DNA from: Blautia sp. An81
GTDB lineage: Bacteria; Bacillota; Clostridia; Lachnospirales; Lachnospiraceae
DNA: 64,000 nucleotides
Assembly (NCBI RefSeq): GCF_002161285.1
Contig: NZ_NFHH01000006.1
Location: 62,001-126,000, forward strand
Reading direction: 5' to 3'
The translations under genes and the position numbers were made by a program. Below the pieces are notes generated by a model. That model had not been told where the DNA came from, ran no database searches, and saw only the letters and a program-made list of their open reading frames with translations. Positions 19,756 through 28,416 of the stretch are shown here, piece by piece; within the stretch, counting starts at the first letter, position 1, and each line of letters starts with the position of its first letter.

Positions 19756-21129
19756 TTACATTTCTTTCAGGAAAGCACAGTAGCCTTTGTAAGCTTCATA
19801 GATGTCTACCTTGCTGGCAATTTCCCATGGAGAATGCATGTTCAGAACAGCTACGCCGCAGTCAATTACTTCCATATTATAGTTTGCCAGAATATAGGCG
19901 ATGGTCCCGCCGCCTCCCTGGTCGACTTTCCCCAGTTCCGCAGTCTGGAAAGCTACCTGATTTTCTTCCATGACTTTCCGGAGTCTTGCTATGTATTCTG
20001 GATTGGCATCGTTGGAGCCGCTCTTACCTCTGGAACCTGTATATTTATTGAAAGTAATACCATGTCCCAGATAAGCTGAATTCTTTTTCTCCATTACTTC
20101 CGGATAGTTGGGGTCAAAGGCCGCACTGACATCAGAGGAAAGCATCATAGAATTTTTCAGGGCTCTTCTCAGACTCAGCTCGCTGTACTGTCCTGCTGCG
20201 TTCATAACCTCTGCTGTTGTATTTTCAAAGAAACGTGACTGCATTCCTGTAGCGCCCACGCTTCCAATTTCCTCTTTATCAACCAGAAGACACACGGAAG
20301 TATATTCCACCTTATCCTGGGCCAGCATAGCCATAAAAGAAGGATATGCGCAGACACGGTCATCATGTCCGTATGCCATGATCATACTTCTGTCCAGGCC
20401 GTAATCTTTTGCAGGTCCTGCAGGAACTACTTCTAATTCTGCTGATAAGAAATCTTCCTCTTCGATTCCATACTGTTCTTTCAGAAGCTCCAGTATCTGA
20501 GCTTTTACCGGTTCTTTTTCCTCATCGGTCAGAGGAATGCTTCCCACCAGGACATCCAGATTTTCACCTTCTACTACTTCTGCAGCATTTTTCTGCATCT
20601 GCTTACCGGAAAGATGGATCAGAAGATCGGAAATTCCTACTACCGGGTCATCTTCCTTTTCCCCGATCACTACCTGGACCACTTCGCCATCCTTCTTAAC
20701 TACTACGCCGTGAAGGGCCATTGGCAGAGTCACCCACTGGTATTTCTTCACGCCTCCGTAATAATGGGTATCCATCATCGCCAGTTCTGTATCTTCATAT
20801 AATGGATTCTGTTTCAGATCCAGTCTCGGAGAATCTACATGAGCTCCCAGAATCCGCATTCCCTTTTCCATAGGCTCCTGGCCTACAATGTACATGGCAA
20901 GGGTCTTTCCCATATTGTTGGCATACACTTTGTCTCCCGGCTTCAGTTCTATTCCCTGAGCAGTAATCTCATCCAAGTCTCTGTATCCTGCCTTCCGGGC
21001 CATATTTATCATTTCAGCAATACATTCCCGCTCTGTCTTACAGCGGCTCATAAACTCCTTATAGGCTCCGCAGAAGTCAAAAATTTCTTTTTTATCCGTA
21101 TATTTTTTCCATGCATTTTCAGTCTTCAT
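19756..21129 (-). CDS. M18-family aminopeptidase
   Basis: 457-residue cytosolic metallo-aminopeptidase that removes N-terminal (often acidic) residues. The family metal ligands are visible: His in GAHVDSPR, Asp in YGHDDR, the Glu pair in DKEEIGS, Asp in SSDVSAAFDP and His in NMHSPWE. Length fits the bacterial M18 group, which forms large dodecamers. GGAGG precedes the ATG, and a good promoter lies 42 bases upstream, divergent from the GNAT gene. Confidence 0.93.
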   Translation of the reverse strand: MKTENAWKKYTDKKEIFDFCGAYKEFMSRCKTERECIAEMINMARKAGYRDLDEITAQGIELKPGDKVYANNMGKTLAMYIVGQEPMEKGMRILGAHVDSPRLDLKQNPLYEDTELAMMDTHYYGGVKKYQWVTLPMALHGVVVKKDGEVVQVVIGEKEDDPVVGISDLLIHLSGKQMQKNAAEVVEGENLDVLVGSIPLTDEEKEPVKAQILELLKEQYGIEEEDFLSAELEVVPAGPAKDYGLDRSMIMAYGHDDRVCAYPSFMAMLAQDKVEYTSVCLLVDKEEIGSVGATGMQSRFFENTTAEVMNAAGQYSELSLRRALKNSMMLSSDVSAAFDPNYPEVMEKKNSAYLGHGITFNKYTGSRGKSGSNDANPEYIARLRKVMEENQVAFQTAELGKVDQGGGGTIAYILANYNMEVIDCGVAVLNMHSPWEIASKVDIYEAYKGYCAFLKEM

Positions 21130-21170
21130 CCTTGTCTGCCTCCTGTCATTTGTTTTTCAGAACTATCTCG

Positions 21171-21199
21171 ATTCTACTACAACTTCCTTCTGAATGCAA
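21171..21199 (-). promoter_or_regulatory. Promoter of the M18 aminopeptidase gene
   Basis: TTGCAT (21194-21199), 17-base spacer, TAGAAT (21171-21176), reading toward the M18 gene. Confidence 0.7.
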
Positions 21200-21207
21200 G
21201 GCAGGGC

Positions 21208-21236
21208 TTGCTTCTTCCTTCCTTATCTTATATAAT
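21208..21236 (+). promoter_or_regulatory. Promoter of the GNAT gene
   Basis: TTGCTT (21208-21213), 17-base spacer, TATAAT (21231-21236). It is back to back with the M18 promoter, with only 8 bases between the two -35 boxes. Confidence 0.75.
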
Positions 21237-21270
21237 GGGCATTAATCCCAAATGAAAGGTGGAATCTGTT

Positions 21271-22029
21271 TTGAAAAATAAGATTAAAACCATTGAAGAC
21301 CTGTCTCTGAATGCATGGCCTTCTCACCAAATGCAGATTTATGACGGCTGGATCCTTCGTTTTTCTTATTTTTATACCCACCGGACCAACTGTATTGAAC
21401 AAATCGGCCCCTCCTCTATCCCCTTGGTGGATAAGCTGGATTACTGTGAGGAAGTTTACGAAAGGTGGGGAACTCCCGCCATTTATAAGATTACTCCATT
21501 GATCAACAGTTCCTTTGATCAAAAACTTACAGAAAGAGGATACCATATTGCCCATATTACAGAAGTCATGACCATGGAGCTTGGCGGCCCTCTTCCCGGA
21601 CACATCTCCTGTGAGGTAGTCCTCAGCCCCCATATCACTCCTCAGTGGCTGGAGGCACTTTTCAACATGAAAGGAACAGTTAATCAGATTCACAGAAAAA
21701 TCGTCCCTTCTATGTATGCAGCCATTCCTAAGGATGTTATCGCTGCTTCTGTGTATGATAAAGGAGAGATGATCGGCACTGGACTTGGCATATTGGACCG
21801 GGACTATGTGGGACTCTATGCAATACATGTGGCAGATAAATATCGAGGGTCCCATATTGGCCGCTCCATCTGCCTTTCCCTTTTAAACGCAGCCACCAGG
21901 CAGGGGGCTTCTTCCGCCTATCTTCAGGTAGTGCAGGGCAATATACCAGCCAAAAACCTGTACCGTTCCCTTGGATTTGAAGATTTCTATACTTACTGGT
22001 TCCGGCAGCAGTATCCTGTAAAAAACTAG
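21271..22029 (+). CDS. GNAT-family N-acetyltransferase
   Basis: 252-residue protein. The GNAT acetyl-CoA site is in the C-terminal half (YAIHVADKYRGSHIGRSICL, then QGNIPAKNLYRSLGF). The N-terminal half (WPSHQMQIYDGWILRFSYFY, RTNCIEQIGPSS) matches a group of two-domain GNATs. I choose the TTG at 21271, 8 bases after AAAGGTGG; the in-frame GTG at 21259 overlaps that site. It is one of few plus-strand genes here and is monocistronic, ending at a terminator. Substrate unknown. Confidence 0.87.
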   Translation: MKNKIKTIEDLSLNAWPSHQMQIYDGWILRFSYFYTHRTNCIEQIGPSSIPLVDKLDYCEEVYERWGTPAIYKITPLINSSFDQKLTERGYHIAHITEVMTMELGGPLPGHISCEVVLSPHITPQWLEALFNMKGTVNQIHRKIVPSMYAAIPKDVIAASVYDKGEMIGTGLGILDRDYVGLYAIHVADKYRGSHIGRSICLSLLNAATRQGASSAYLQVVQGNIPAKNLYRSLGFEDFYTYWFRQQYPVKN

Positions 22030-22041
22030 TACATAGCAAAA

Positions 22042-22100
22042 CCCCGGCAGCAGCAGAAAGAATTTTCATCTCTTCCTGACTGACTGCCGGGGCATTTTTT
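22042..22100 (+). terminator. Terminator, probably bidirectional
   Basis: CCCCGGCAG / CTGCCGGGG arms with a long loop; T-runs on both sides (TTTTTT on plus, TTTT on minus). It separates the convergent GNAT and crh genes. Confidence 0.85.
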
Positions 22101-22149
22101 CACATTATTCTATATCAGGGCTGATTGGTCCAAGTAAGACATTCCACCA

Positions 22150-22413
22150 TTATTTATGGGACTTCTTGCTCAGGTATTCCTCAATTCCTTTCATGGCCTC
22201 TTCTTCATCTGCGCCTTCAATGGATACCGTTACCTTTTCTCCAGCATCAAGTCCAAGGCTCATCATTCCCATAATACTCTTCGCGTTTACCCTCTTCTCC
22301 TCATTTTCCAGATAAATACTGCTGGAATACTGGCTGGCAATCTGAACGAGCATGGCAATCGGCCTTGCCTCTAGTCCATTTGAAATTCCAATAGTTATCG
22401 GTTTCCTAATCAT
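22150..22413 (-). CDS. crh: Crh-like HPr-family protein (Glu15, Ser46)
   Basis: 87-residue HPr fold. The HPr active-site His15 (GLHARPA) is replaced by Glu15 in NGLEARPIA; I checked the codon (GAG). The HPr-kinase site is intact: Ser46 in NAKSIMGMMSL. In Bacillus, Crh has Gln15 and acts only through phospho-Ser46, as a corepressor for CcpA in carbon catabolite repression. The neighbours support Crh: rapZ-whiA-crh mirrors yvcJ-(yvcK)-yvcL-crh of Bacillus. The start overlaps the whiA stop by 4 bases, so the two are coupled. It cannot take part in the PTS phosphorelay. Confidence 0.88.
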   Translation of the reverse strand: MIRKPITIGISNGLEARPIAMLVQIASQYSSSIYLENEEKRVNAKSIMGMMSLGLDAGEKVTVSIEGADEEEAMKGIEEYLSKKSHK

Positions 22414-23369
22414 ACTTGTTCCTCCTTGAATCCTCTAAGCTGTTCTGCTATGCTGCTGATCTTTCTGAGTCTGTGATTCACTCCCGACTTACCTATGGGA
22501 ACCGAGAAAAGAGCTCCCAGCTCCTTCAGGGACGCCTGAGGGTATTCCAAACGCAGCAGCGCCGTTTCCTCCAGATTTTCAGGCAGTCTGTGAAGACCTA
22601 CCGTATCTCGGATATACGCAATATCCTCCATCTGTTTTACCGCAGCATTTACAGTCTTGTTAATGTTTGCCGTTTCGCAGTTCACCTTTCTGTTCACCGT
22701 GTTCCGCATTCCCTTAAGTATCCGGACATTTTCCAGATTCATCAGAGAAACACCAGCTCCCATAAGGCCTAAAAGTTCTACGATTTGTGCGCCTTCTTTC
22801 ACATAAACAACATCATACTTTTTGCGTTTCACAATCTTGGCATCAATTTCAAAAGACTGAATCAGCTCCTGCAGCTGCCGTGCCTTTTCCTGGCTGGTAC
22901 AGACAATCTCAAAATGATAAAATTTTGTAGGATCGCTGATAGACCCGGAGCACAAAAAAGCCCCCCGCAGGAATGCCCGCTTACAGCAATTCTTCTGAAT
23001 CACCATTTGACTGACCAGGCCCTGTACAGCCGCCGGCCTCCTGTCTGCAGTGAATAATTTCACAGCCTGGAGAACCTTTACCGTAATGTCCTGATTTCCC
23101 ACGTCAATTGTAAACCGGTTGTTTTTTTTGACTATTCTTTCATCAATAGAAACTTCGCCATTTATTTTAAACGTTTTTTCCAGCAATGTAAAGCACTTTC
23201 TTACAATAGCCGAATTTTCCGAGGATATTCTCAGATTTATTTCTCCCTGGGGGTCTGTATATATTTCCCCACTAAAAGCTATGATTGCAGACAATTCCGC
23301 TATCCTGCAGTGTCTGGCGCTGTCTATTTTCTTCAGCAGCTCTTCTTTTACCTCTCTGGAAAAAGACAT
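22410..23369 (-). CDS. whiA: WhiA, DNA-binding cell-division/sporulation regulator
   Basis: 319 residues with the LAGLIDADG-like fold in the first two thirds (RAFLRGAFLCSGSISDPTKF) and a C-terminal helix-turn-helix (PQASLKELGALFSVPIGKSG). In Streptomyces it controls sporulation division genes; in Bacillus it affects division and chromosome segregation. It lies between rapZ (1-base overlap) and crh (4-base overlap). yvcK, often found between rapZ and whiA, is absent here. Confidence 0.96.
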   Translation of the reverse strand: MSFSREVKEELLKKIDSARHCRIAELSAIIAFSGEIYTDPQGEINLRISSENSAIVRKCFTLLEKTFKINGEVSIDERIVKKNNRFTIDVGNQDITVKVLQAVKLFTADRRPAAVQGLVSQMVIQKNCCKRAFLRGAFLCSGSISDPTKFYHFEIVCTSQEKARQLQELIQSFEIDAKIVKRKKYDVVYVKEGAQIVELLGLMGAGVSLMNLENVRILKGMRNTVNRKVNCETANINKTVNAAVKQMEDIAYIRDTVGLHRLPENLEETALLRLEYPQASLKELGALFSVPIGKSGVNHRLRKISSIAEQLRGFKEEQV

Positions 23370-24238
23370 TACTTCCCATCCTTTTCTATATCTCTATGTT
23401 CTATACGCAGTCCATATTCTTCGCTCTTCTCCAGGCGGCGGTAAAGTTCATTTGCCAGCGTCACAGAACGGTGCTTTCCTCCAGTACATCCCACCCCGAT
23501 CACAAGCTGAGTCTTTCCCTCCGCAATATAATTAGGTATGAGAAAGCGTATCATGTCCTCCAGTTTATCGGAAAACTCATGGGCAAGGTCAAACCCCATT
23601 ACATAATCCCGCACAGGCTGATCATTCCCGCTCAGAGGCCGGAGCTGTTCTATGTAATAAGGATTTGGCAGAAAACGTACATCAAAAACAAGGTCCGCAT
23701 CCTGAGGGATTCCATACTTAAACCCAAAGGACAGTACCGTCACCATAAGGTTTTTAAAGTTCCGGTTGTCTACAAAAATCTTTTCCAGCTCTTCTTTCAG
23801 TTCTCTTGTAAGGAGTTTACTGGTATCCAGGATATAATCTGCATACTGCTTCAGATCTTTCAGCCGCTCCCTCTCTCTTCTGATACCTTCGTCCACCCGT
23901 CCGCTGCCAGCCAGAGGATGGCTTCTTCTTGTCTCTTTATAGCGTTTTACCAGAGCCCTGTCATCGGCATCCAGAAAAAGGATTTCCACTTTTGTTCCCG
24001 GATACTTAATATTTTCCAATACAGATTCCAGCTCATCCAGTGACTTGCCGCTCCTCACATCAATTCCTACGGCAACCCTCTCGATTTCTCCAGGACCACC
24101 GTCTCGGATAAGCTGGATAAATTTTTCAATCAGAGGCACTGGGAGATTATCCACACAAAAGTATTCCATATCCTCCAGCATTTTTAATGCCGTACTTTTG
24201 CCTGCCCCTGACATTCCTGTAACAATTACAAACCGCAT
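23369..24238 (-). CDS. rapZ: RNase adapter RapZ / YvcJ nucleotide-binding protein
   Basis: 289-residue P-loop protein. Walker A GMSGAGKS is at residues 8-15; the C-terminal domain carries GVGCTGGKHRSV, which binds sugar-phosphate ligands in E. coli RapZ. In E. coli it directs RNase E cleavage of GlmZ; in Bacillus YvcJ hydrolyses NTP and affects competence. Placement next to murB suggests a link to cell-wall precursor supply, as is common in Clostridia. Confidence 0.95.
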   Translation of the reverse strand: MRFVIVTGMSGAGKSTALKMLEDMEYFCVDNLPVPLIEKFIQLIRDGGPGEIERVAVGIDVRSGKSLDELESVLENIKYPGTKVEILFLDADDRALVKRYKETRRSHPLAGSGRVDEGIRRERERLKDLKQYADYILDTSKLLTRELKEELEKIFVDNRNFKNLMVTVLSFGFKYGIPQDADLVFDVRFLPNPYYIEQLRPLSGNDQPVRDYVMGFDLAHEFSDKLEDMIRFLIPNYIAEGKTQLVIGVGCTGGKHRSVTLANELYRRLEKSEEYGLRIEHRDIEKDGK

Positions 24239-24246
24239 AGCCCCTC

Positions 24247-25161
24247 CTAAAATTCTCCCAGAAATTTCACTTCTGTTTCTAACTCCACTCCAAATTTATC
24301 CCGAACACGCTTCTGTACTTCCCGGATCAGTGTCAGCACATCATTTGCTGTGGCTTTACCAGTATTTACCACAAATCCACAGTGCTTCTCAGATATCTGG
24401 GCGCCTCCCACAGAAAAGCCCCTGAGACCTGCATCCATGATCAATTTTCCGGCAAAGTATCCCTCAGGACGCTTAAAGGTGCTGCCGGCACTGGGCATAT
24501 CCAGCGGCTGTTTCTCTACCCTTCTCTGCTTCAGCTCATCCATCTTTTCTTTGATTTCTTTCCTGTCTCCTGGTTTCAGTTCCAGTGCAGCCGCCAGAAC
24601 AATATATCCCTTTTCTTTTATAATACTGGTTCGGTAACCTAAATGCAGTTCTTCCTTTTTCAGAGTAAAAATTTCTCCCTGTTCATCCATGACCAGAACT
24701 TCCTGGAGAATATCTTTCATCTCTCCTCCATAGGCTCCTGCATTCATTACTACTGCCCCTCCCAGAGTTCCGGGAATTCCTGCTGCAAATTCCATTCCGG
24801 TGAGCCCTTCTTCCAGAGCTTCCCCGGCTATTTTGGCAAGACTGGCTCCGGCCTTGGCCCGTATCCGGCATCCTTCTACAAGAATATCGCTGACATTTTT
24901 CCAGAGCTGGATCACTACGCCTCTGTATCCCTGATCACTGACCAGAAGGTTGCTGCCATTTCCAAGGATAAAATACTGCAGCTCCTCTTCCCGGCAGATT
25001 GCCACTGTCTTCTGTATTTCTTTTGCGCTGTGGGGGCAGAGATAGAAATCTGCAGGACCTCCAATGCGAAAAGTGGTATGTTTTCTCATAGGCTCATTTC
25101 TATATACATTATCGCTGCCCAGACAGGCGCAAAATTTATTTTCTATTTTATTATAATCCAT
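24247..25161 (-). CDS. murB: UDP-N-acetylmuramate dehydrogenase (MurB)
   Basis: About 304-residue FAD enzyme that makes UDP-N-acetylmuramate from the enolpyruvyl precursor using NADPH. FAD-binding sequence HTTFRIGGPADFYLCP and GNGSNLLVSDQG, the proton-donor Ser in PSAGSTFKRPEG and the C-terminal catalytic Glu region (TEVKFLGEF nearby) are present; this is a type II MurB. I prefer ATG 25161 (MDYNKIENKF); an ATG at 25188 overlaps tcdA and lacks a ribosome site. It ends 9 bases before rapZ. Confidence 0.93.
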   Translation of the reverse strand: MDYNKIENKFCACLGSDNVYRNEPMRKHTTFRIGGPADFYLCPHSAKEIQKTVAICREEELQYFILGNGSNLLVSDQGYRGVVIQLWKNVSDILVEGCRIRAKAGASLAKIAGEALEEGLTGMEFAAGIPGTLGGAVVMNAGAYGGEMKDILQEVLVMDEQGEIFTLKKEELHLGYRTSIIKEKGYIVLAAALELKPGDRKEIKEKMDELKQRRVEKQPLDMPSAGSTFKRPEGYFAGKLIMDAGLRGFSVGGAQISEKHCGFVVNTGKATANDVLTLIREVQKRVRDKFGVELETEVKFLGEF

Positions 25162-25165
25162 TTTC

Positions 25166-25933
25166 CTATAATAATCCCCTTTTATCATTTTTAAAAACCA
25201 GGTCTTTTATGACTTCTCCCGCAATCATAAGGCCTGCCACTCCTGGAACAAAGGACACACTGGCCGGAACCGGCCTTCCTGTACCGCCTCTTGTCTCGGC
25301 AGGAGCTTCCTGCTCCTTTTCCTGCTGTCCCTGGCGTCTTTTTCTTTCTTTCGGCAATGGCTCTGTTGAAAAAAGAACCTTTACTTTTTTAATTTTACGC
25401 TTCTTCAGCTCTGCCCTCATTACTTTCGCCAGAGGACACACGCTGGTCTTGGAAATATCCGCGATCTGAAAACTGGAAGGATTCAGTTTATTGCCTGTTC
25501 CCATACAGGAAATAACCGGAACTCCTGCCTCTTTCGCTTTTTCTATCAGCAGCAGCTTTGCAGACACGGTGTCCACTGCATCCACAATATAGTCATAGGA
25601 TGAAAAATCAAAAAGATCCGCAGTCTCAGCCCCAAAAAAGGTATCGTATGTATGCACTACCGCATCCCGATTAATATCCATTATCCGCTCTTTGGCCACC
25701 TGGACCTTCTTTCTCCCCATGGTAGAACGCAGTGCAACCAGCTGTCTGTTCAGGTTCGTCAAGCTCACTACATCATGGTCCACTAATGTAAGGCTCCCTA
25801 CTCCCGCCCTTGCAAGAGCTTCTACTACATAAGAGCCTACTCCGCCAATTCCAAACACAGCAATCTTGACCTCTGCCAGTATTCTTAATCCTTCTTTTCC
25901 CAAAAGTTCTTCTGAACGTGAGAATGCATGGAG
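25166..25933 (-). CDS. tcdA: tRNA threonylcarbamoyladenosine dehydratase
   Basis: 255-residue ThiF/E1-like enzyme that uses ATP to cyclise t6A at position 37 of ANN-decoding tRNAs to ct6A. The nucleotide site GIGGVGS is at residues 29-35, followed by DHDVVSLTNLNRQ; the central CMGTGNKLNP and C-terminal VSFVPGVAGLMIAGEVI fit TcdA/CsdL. ATG 25933 has GGGAGG 9 bases upstream; the longer ORF is not supported. It carries a charged insert (about 205-230, Gln/Glu/Arg rich). It begins the murB-rapZ-whiA-crh operon. Confidence 0.93.
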   Translation of the reverse strand, partial: LHAFSRSEELLGKEGLRILAEVKIAVFGIGGVGSYVVEALARAGVGSLTLVDHDVVSLTNLNRQLVALRSTMGRKKVQVAKERIMDINRDAVVHTYDTFFGAETADLFDFSSYDYIVDAVDTVSAKLLLIEKAKEAGVPVISCMGTGNKLNPSSFQIADISKTSVCPLAKVMRAELKKRKIKKVKVLFSTEPLPKERKRRQGQQEKEQEAPAETRGGTGRPVPASVSFVPGVAGLMIAGEVIKDLVFKNDKRGLL

Positions 25934-25983
25934 CATCTTCAGTTTCCTCCCGTAAATATAGTTCAAAATCCAGCCGTGTATAA

Positions 25984-26030
25984 GGGGTTGCCACATGAAC
26001 CCCTGCTCTATCCGCTCATGTGACAGCCCC
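25984..26030. repeat. Competing inverted repeats in the tcdA leader
   Basis: A 16-base arm containing CACATGA pairs with a downstream arm containing TCATGTG (14 of 16 identical as an inverted repeat). An alternative hairpin GGGGTT/AACCCC uses the first arm instead. The two are mutually exclusive. No T-run follows, so it is not an ordinary terminator. Confidence 0.5.
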
Positions 26031-26093
26031 TCTTCTCATCACTGACCTTTATACTGCTTTTTATTATACTATCATTTTGAAAAAAAGTATAGC

Positions 26094-26450
26094 TTAGTTT
26101 TTCATCTTAGGTTTAAAAATAAGGCTGGCCAGATATCCGAAAATAAGGGCCGCCGAAATTCCCACCGCACTGGCAGTAAAACCGCCCATAAAAATCCCCA
26201 GAAATCCGTGTTCCAGTACTGCTTTTTTCACACCATTAAAAAGTGTGTTTCCAAAGCCCAGCAGCGGTACACTGGCTCCCGCTCCGGCAAAATCAATAAG
26301 CCTGTCGTAAATTCCCAGGCTGCCCAGAAATGCCCCTGTACATACCAGAAGCACCATAACTCTCCCCGGAAGCAGCTTGGTCTTGTCCAGAAGGATCTGG
26401 ACCAGGGCGCAGATAAGTCCACCTACCCAGAATGCCTGAATATATTCCAT
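26094..26450 (-). CDS. spoVAE: Stage V sporulation protein AE (SpoVAEb type)
   Basis: 118-residue membrane protein with about three to four hydrophobic segments. The family core is the loop GFGNTLFNGVKKAVLEHGFL. It acts in the SpoVA channel that moves dipicolinate into the forming spore and out at germination. ATG 26450 follows AAAGGAG; the six codons before it belong to the ribosome-site region. It ends the spoVA series; spoVAF and the soluble SpoVAEa form are not seen. Confidence 0.92.
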   Translation of the reverse strand: MEYIQAFWVGGLICALVQILLDKTKLLPGRVMVLLVCTGAFLGSLGIYDRLIDFAGAGASVPLLGFGNTLFNGVKKAVLEHGFLGIFMGGFTASAVGISAALIFGYLASLIFKPKMKN

Positions 26451-26461
26451 TTTCTTCTCCT

Positions 26462-27475
26462 TTAACAATGTTCTACTACTACAGCCTGGGCAATGCCCGG
26501 GACACTTTTTCCCTCATTATAGCTGACTTTTGACAGAAGAGCCCCTGTAGGAATAAAAAGAACTCTTTTCCATTCTCCCTTTTCTACTTTCGGAAGGATA
26601 TAAGAGGCAAATGTAGCTGCGGAACATCCGCATCCGCTTCCCCCGGCATGAGTATCCTGGGTTTCATTGTCAAAAATTTCTATGCCGCAGTCCATATGCT
26701 GTCCTTCTATATCAATTCCCTGCTTTTTCAGCAGGTCGAAAAGAATCTTCTGGCCGATTTCTCCCAGGTCTCCTGTAATAATCCTGTCATAATCCTCCGG
26801 CTTTCTTCCAAAATCCCTGAGGTTTGCCTCTATGGTGCTGGATGCTGCAGGCGCCATACAGGCACCCATATTATAAGAATCTTTCAGTCCGAAATCTACA
26901 ATTTTACCAGTAGTGATGCCGGTTATCCTGGCACGGCTTTTTCTGGTTCCCAGAATACAGGCGCCACTTCCTGTTACTGTCCAGGTGGCTGAAAGAGGCC
27001 TTTGGCTGCCGTAGGCCAGGGGAAAACGGAACTCTTTTTCCGCACTGCAAAAATGGCTGGAAGTAACTGCACCTACATATTCTCCATATCCTCCCGCTAC
27101 CGCCATAGATGCCAGAGACAGAGCTTCTCCCATGGTGGCACAGGCACCATACAGACCATATACCGGTCTGTGAAATCCCATGATCCCGAATGATGAGGCT
27201 ATAGTCTGGGCCAGCAGGTCTCCCGCGTAGATCAGGCGCAGCTTCTCTTTTTCAATCCCGGATTTTTCCATAGCAATGGTAAGAGCATCTTTCTGAAGGG
27301 TACTTTCTGCCTCTTCCCAGGATGCACACCCAAAGAGGCCATCCTCTGGTCCAACCTTATCAAAATATTTACCCAGAGGTCCCTCTCCTTCTTTTTTACC
27401 CACAACTGACCCGGCGCCCAGAACATATACACTAGTGTCAAATTCTATACTTTGTGTTCCTATGGTATGTCCCAT
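26462..27475 (-). CDS. spoVAD: Stage V sporulation protein AD
   Basis: 337-residue thiolase-fold protein that binds dipicolinic acid in the SpoVA system. GLYGACATMGEALSLASMAV and the C-terminal HAGGSGCGCSAATFASYILP are typical. The ATG at 27475 overlaps the spoVAC stop (TAATG) and has GGGGG 8 bases upstream; a GTG five codons earlier is less likely. Confidence 0.96.
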   Translation of the reverse strand: MGHTIGTQSIEFDTSVYVLGAGSVVGKKEGEGPLGKYFDKVGPEDGLFGCASWEEAESTLQKDALTIAMEKSGIEKEKLRLIYAGDLLAQTIASSFGIMGFHRPVYGLYGACATMGEALSLASMAVAGGYGEYVGAVTSSHFCSAEKEFRFPLAYGSQRPLSATWTVTGSGACILGTRKSRARITGITTGKIVDFGLKDSYNMGACMAPAASSTIEANLRDFGRKPEDYDRIITGDLGEIGQKILFDLLKKQGIDIEGQHMDCGIEIFDNETQDTHAGGSGCGCSAATFASYILPKVEKGEWKRVLFIPTGALLSKVSYNEGKSVPGIAQAVVVEHC

Positions 27476-27951
27476 TATACAATCCCCCACATATGAAGAA
27501 AATAATAAATCAGTCCCAGAAAAGAAGATACCAGTATTCCGTAAAGAATAACCGGACCGGCGATAGTAAATATCTTACAGCCGATACCGAATACCTGGCC
27601 TTCCTTCTGATACTCAATTGCAGGCGCCGCCACAGAATTGGCAAAACCGGTAATCGGCACCAGTGTTCCGGCACCGCCCCATTTAGCCAGTTTTGGATAA
27701 ATGTTCAGGCCGGTAAAAAGCACACTGAGGAAGACCAGAATCAAAGAAGTCCAGGCCCCTCCTGTCTCTTTATCCATTCCCTGCCATTGACAAAAGTTCA
27801 TAATGGCCTGTCCCAATGTACAGATAAGACCTCCGCTTATAAAGGCCGCCGCCATATTTTTTGCCAGATTGTGAACTGGGGTTTTCTTTTTTACATATTC
27901 CTCATATTGCTTTGCTTTTTTCTTTTCCTGTTCTTCCTGCGACAGTTCCAT
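27475..27951 (-). CDS. spoVAC: Stage V sporulation protein AC
   Basis: 158-residue membrane protein. After a charged N-terminal cytoplasmic stretch of about 30 residues come four hydrophobic segments, with AKWGGAGTLVPITGFANSV as the conserved loop. In Bacillus SpoVAC behaves as a mechanosensitive channel subunit. Coupled to spoVAD by a one-base overlap. Confidence 0.96.
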   Translation of the reverse strand: MELSQEEQEKKKAKQYEEYVKKKTPVHNLAKNMAAAFISGGLICTLGQAIMNFCQWQGMDKETGGAWTSLILVFLSVLFTGLNIYPKLAKWGGAGTLVPITGFANSVAAPAIEYQKEGQVFGIGCKIFTIAGPVILYGILVSSFLGLIYYFLHMWGIV

Positions 27952-28005
27952 GGCCTTTGCCCTCCTTGTACTGATATACTGGTAGTATGCGGACTGAGGG
28001 CTGTT

Positions 28006-28416
28006 TTATACACAAAACTGAAGCAGACTGCCTAAAGTTTTTCCGAAAGCTATAGACAGGATAATAAGCCCGGCACCTTCCTTCAGACCCAGATGCCTGG
28101 CTGCAATGGCAAATGCATTTACCACTTCTCCCAGGGCAATGATCCAGCTGCCCAGAAAAATCCCGAAAAAAAGGCCTGCAAAAGCAGCTCCTGGATTGCC
28201 TATTCGTATAGCAAGATTATATACAGAAATAAGATTTCCTGCTATGCATCCCAGAATCAGAAAATCTTCATACAAAAGAATATGCCTTCCTGTATGAGTA
28301 ATGCCTGCATATCTGGGAATAATACCCAGTCCTATGATAAAAGCTGACAGGGCTGCAGCAGCCACAGCTCCGCCGCAGAGGCCTGTGATCCCGGTAAGCA
28401 GCAGTCCCAGACTCAT
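28006..28416 (-). CDS. spoVAB: Stage V sporulation protein AB
   Basis: 136-residue membrane protein with about four segments. GGAVAAAALSAFIIGLGIIP and the conserved loop LGSWIIALGEVVNAFAIAAR identify SpoVAB. The start overlaps the spoVAA stop by 4 bases. Its presence with spoVAA gives the fuller, Bacillus-like operon, not the minimal AC-AD-AE set of many Clostridium species. Confidence 0.93.
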   Translation of the reverse strand: MSLGLLLTGITGLCGGAVAAAALSAFIIGLGIIPRYAGITHTGRHILLYEDFLILGCIAGNLISVYNLAIRIGNPGAAFAGLFFGIFLGSWIIALGEVVNAFAIAARHLGLKEGAGLIILSIAFGKTLGSLLQFCV

